Part shown: piece by piece, positions 62,030 through 64,000 of the stretch
Layout of the letters: every line of letters starts with the position of its first letter
How positions within the stretch are numbered: position 1 is the stretch's first letter
Origin: DAHUYF01 sp052143095
GTDB lineage: Bacteria > Pseudomonadota > Alphaproteobacteria > ATCC43930 > CGMCC-115725
Direction: 5' to 3'
Assembly (NCBI GenBank): GCA_052143095.1
Contig: JBKQTR010000504.1
Location: 14,309-78,308, forward strand
DNA: 64,000 nucleotides
Notes under the pieces: model-generated
Told to the model about the DNA's origin: nothing
What the model saw: only the letters and a program-made list of their open reading frames with translations
Databases searched by the model: none
Made by a program: the position numbers and the translations under genes

Positions 62030-62914
62030 ATGGCCGCCACGCCGCGCCCGCGCCGCAGCGCCCTCTATATGCCCGGCGCCAATACCCGCGCGCTGGAGAA
62101 GTCGCGGGGGCTGCCGGCCGACGTGCTGATCCTCGATCTCGAGGATGCCGTGGCGCCCGACGCCAAGGCGACGGCGCGCGCCAACATCGCCGCGGCGCTC
62201 GGCCAAGGCGGCTACGGCAAGCGCGAGATGGTCCTGCGGGTGAACGGGCTGGCCACCGCCTGGGGCCATGCCGATCTCACCGCCGCGGCGGCGATGCCGC
62301 TCCACGCGGTGCTGCTGCCCAAGGTCGAGAGCGCCGATGCCGTGCGCCAGGCCGAGGCGGTGCTTGCCGCCGCCGGTGCGCCGGCGGCGCTGGCGCTGTG
62401 GTGCATGATGGAGACGCCGCTCGGCATGCTGCACGCCGAGGAGATCGCCGCGGCGAGCCCGCGCGTCGCCTGCCTGGTGATGGGCACCTCCGATCTCGCC
62501 AAGGACCTCCACGCGCGGCACACGCGCGAGCGGCTGCCGCTGCTGACCTCGCTCGGGCTCTGCCTGCTGGCGGCGCGCGCCTACCGGCTGGCGATCCTCG
62601 ACGGCGTCCATCTCGATCTCGCCGATGACGAGGGCTTCGCCGCGTCCTGCGCTCAAGGCCGCGAGCTCGGCTTCGACGGCAAGACGCTGATCCATCCGAA
62701 GACGCTGGCGGCGGCCAATGCCGCCTTTGCGCCGGCGCCGGAAGAGGTCGCCTGGTCGCGCCGCATCATCGCCGCCCATGCCGAGGCGCAGGCGTCGGGC
62801 AAAGGTATCGTGCTGGTCGATGGCAAGCTCATCGAGAACCTGCATGTCGAGGACGCGCGGCGCAGCGTCGCGCTGGCCGAGCAGATCGCGGCGATGGAGC
62901 AGGCGGGAGCGTGA
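62030..62914 (+). CDS. CitE-like CoA ester lyase/thioesterase (malyl-CoA type)
   Basis: A 294-residue TIM-barrel protein of the HpcH/HpaI-CitE group. It has RSALYMPGANTRALEKSRGL, DLEDAVAPDAK (metal site), RVNG, METPLGML and GTSDLAKDL. In alphaproteobacteria such proteins act as beta-methylmalyl-CoA/malyl-CoA lyase (Mcl1) or malyl-CoA thioesterase (Mcl2). The length and sequence look closer to Mcl2, but the two cannot be separated firmly. The ATG at 62030 follows CGGAG. It lies 7 bases before the mesaconyl-CoA hydratase gene, so they form a unit. Confidence 0.85.
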   Translation: MAATPRPRRSALYMPGANTRALEKSRGLPADVLILDLEDAVAPDAKATARANIAAALGQGGYGKREMVLRVNGLATAWGHADLTAAAAMPLHAVLLPKVESADAVRQAEAVLAAAGAPAALALWCMMETPLGMLHAEEIAAASPRVACLVMGTSDLAKDLHARHTRERLPLLTSLGLCLLAARAYRLAILDGVHLDLADDEGFAASCAQGRELGFDGKTLIHPKTLAAANAAFAPAPEEVAWSRRIIAAHAEAQASGKGIVLVDGKLIENLHVEDARRSVALAEQIAAMEQAGA

Positions 62915-62921
62915 GAGCGAT

Positions 62922-63971
62922 ATGACGGGCAAGACCGATCCCGGGCGGTTCTTCGAGGATTTCCGCCTCGGCGAGACGCTGGCGCATGCGACGCCGCGCA
63001 CGGTGAGCGCGGGCGACGCGGCGCTCTATCTGGCGCTCACCGGCACGCGCTTTGCCGTGAATTCGGCCGATCCCTTCGCGCGGGCTCTGGGCTATGCGGC
63101 AGCGCCGCTCGACGATTTCCTCGCCTTCCACATCGTCTTCGGCAAGACGGTGCCGGACGTCTCGATCAACGCGGTCGCCAATCTCGGCTATGCCGCCGGC
63201 GTCTTCGGCGTGCCGCTTTATCCCGGCGACACCGTCACCGCGCGCTCGGAGGTGGTGGGCTTGCGCGAGAACTCCAATCGCCAGACCGGCACGGTCTATG
63301 TGCGCTCGCGCGGCGTCAACCAGCGCGGCGAGAGCATCGTCGACTACACCCGCTGGGTGATGGTGAGAAAGCGCGACCCGGCCGCGCCGGCGCCGGCGGC
63401 GAGCGTGCCGAGCCTGCCCGACGCGGTGGCGCCAGAGGCGCTGCTGATTCCCGCCGGGCTCGATCTCGCGCGCTACGACCGCGCGCTGGCCGGCGCGGCG
63501 CAAGACTGGGATGACTATGCGGTGGGCGAGCGCATCGACCATGTCGACGGCATGACCATCGAGGAGGCCGAGCATGCCATGGCGACGCGGCTCTACCAGA
63601 ACACCGCCAAGGTCCATTTCAACCGCCACAGCGAAGAGAAAGGCCGCTTCGGCCGCCGCCTGATCTATGGCGGGCACGTCATCAGCTTGGCGCGCGCGCT
63701 GTCCTTCAACGGGCTCGCCAACGCCTTCCGCATTGCCGCGCTCAATGGCGGGCGCCATGTCGCGCCGTGCTTTGCCGGCGACACGATCTATGCCTGGAGC
63801 GAGGTGCGCGACAAGGCGGCGATCCCCGGGCGCGGCGATCTCGGCGCGCTGCGGCTGCGCACCGTCGCGACCAAGGATCACCCCTGCGCCGATTTCCCCG
63901 ACCGCACGGGCGAGGCCTACCACGCTGCCGTGGTGCTCGACCTCGATTACTGGGCGCTCATGCCAAGGTGA
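62922..63971 (+). CDS. mch: Mesaconyl-CoA hydratase (double hot-dog MaoC type)
   Basis: A 349-residue double hot-dog enzyme. It begins GRFFEDFRLGETLAHATPRTV and contains FGKTVPDVSINAVANLGYA, LYPGDTVTARSEVVGLRENS, VGERIDHVDGMTIEEAEH and RRLIYGGHVISLARALSFNG. These match mesaconyl-CoA hydratase, which makes beta-methylmalyl-CoA in the ethylmalonyl-CoA and related pathways. The partner lyase-like gene is directly upstream. The start at 62922 was chosen over a shadow start inside the previous gene. Confidence 0.9.
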   Translation: MTGKTDPGRFFEDFRLGETLAHATPRTVSAGDAALYLALTGTRFAVNSADPFARALGYAAAPLDDFLAFHIVFGKTVPDVSINAVANLGYAAGVFGVPLYPGDTVTARSEVVGLRENSNRQTGTVYVRSRGVNQRGESIVDYTRWVMVRKRDPAAPAPAASVPSLPDAVAPEALLIPAGLDLARYDRALAGAAQDWDDYAVGERIDHVDGMTIEEAEHAMATRLYQNTAKVHFNRHSEEKGRFGRRLIYGGHVISLARALSFNGLANAFRIAALNGGRHVAPCFAGDTIYAWSEVRDKAAIPGRGDLGALRLRTVATKDHPCADFPDRTGEAYHAAVVLDLDYWALMPR

Positions 63972-63975
63972 ACTC

Positions 63976-64000
63976 GCGGACGAACGCGCGAAGCGCGTTC
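63976..64000. repeat. Family C palindromic repeat, cut by window end
   Basis: GCGGACGAACGCGCGAAGCG followed by CGTTC matches the second hairpin of the family C repeats at 17861-17918 and 43821-43877. It begins 4 bases after the mesaconyl-CoA hydratase stop. Confidence 0.5.

Overview
The window reads as one contiguous piece of chromosome from a GC-rich alphaproteobacterium. The main pointers are a NadQ-type regulator next to a nadA-nadB-nadC cluster, intergenic palindromes of the CGTCATGGCCGGGC type, several long branched-chain-amino-acid-type (Liv) ABC operons, and a mesaconyl-CoA hydratase of the ethylmalonyl-CoA pathway type. I cannot fix the order; Rhodospirillales or Hyphomicrobiales would fit. 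I see no rRNA, tRNA, CRISPR array, phage or transposase.

Layout. 1-1015: 3' part of an amidase. 1.2-8.5 kb (minus strand): Liv operon 1, in transcription order livG, acyl-CoA synthetase, livH, livM, livK, livF, maoC-like. 8.5-9.05 kb: a broken copy of the start of the metE-like gene found at 16.7 kb. 9.05-15.8 kb (minus): Liv operon 2, acyl-CoA synthetase, livK, livH, livM, livF, livG, diverging from a tetR-metE-like pair (15.98-17.83 kb, plus). 17.9-22.5 kb (minus): Liv operon 3, livK-H-M-G-F. 22.6-28.3 kb: two MFS carriers around an ADP-forming acyl-CoA synthetase. 28.2-32.5 kb: a signalling-looking patch with a DUF4189 protein, a membrane adenylate cyclase fused to an FGE-sulfatase domain, a DUF4399 protein and a second cyclase with a c-type haem motif. 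32.9-39.7 kb: fumarase C, threonine/serine exporter, B12 radical SAM protein, OmpW with a perfect FNR-type box, a DUF962 protein and aspartate-semialdehyde dehydrogenase. 39.6-45.5 kb: NAD synthesis (nadA, nadB, nadC), a VOC protein and nadQ. 45.6-53 kb: DUF5996 protein, 2-hydroxyacid dehydrogenase, a secreted Cys-rich protein, an alpha/beta hydrolase and a three-subunit molybdenum hydroxylase. 53-58.4 kb: polyamine-type ABC importer with a divergent LysR regulator. 58.5-64 kb: two dehalogenase/epoxide-hydrolase-like proteins, a SnoaL-like protein, pyridoxal kinase, and a malyl-CoA lyase/thioesterase plus mesaconyl-CoA hydratase.

How it works together. Most of the window is uptake (three Liv-type importers, one polyamine-type importer, two MFS carriers) joined to CoA activation and acyl-CoA turnover (two AMP-forming ligases, one ADP-forming ligase, MaoC proteins, CitE-like lyase). 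Operons 1 and 2 look like paralogues: both carry an AMP-forming ligase of about 645 residues, both LivF proteins have the same basic C-terminal tail, and both LivM proteins begin with the same FKTSYAA motif. Two regulatory circuits can be read from sequence alone: twin operators on the nadA promoter, and an FNR/FixK-type box upstream of ompW.

The intergenic DNA is rich in palindromic repeat families. In three places a repeat supplies the stop codon of the neighbouring gene. No clear wholly new defence or biosynthetic system is evident. The best candidate for an undescribed system is the cyclase-FGE / DUF4399 / haem-cyclase patch at 28.2-32.5 kb.
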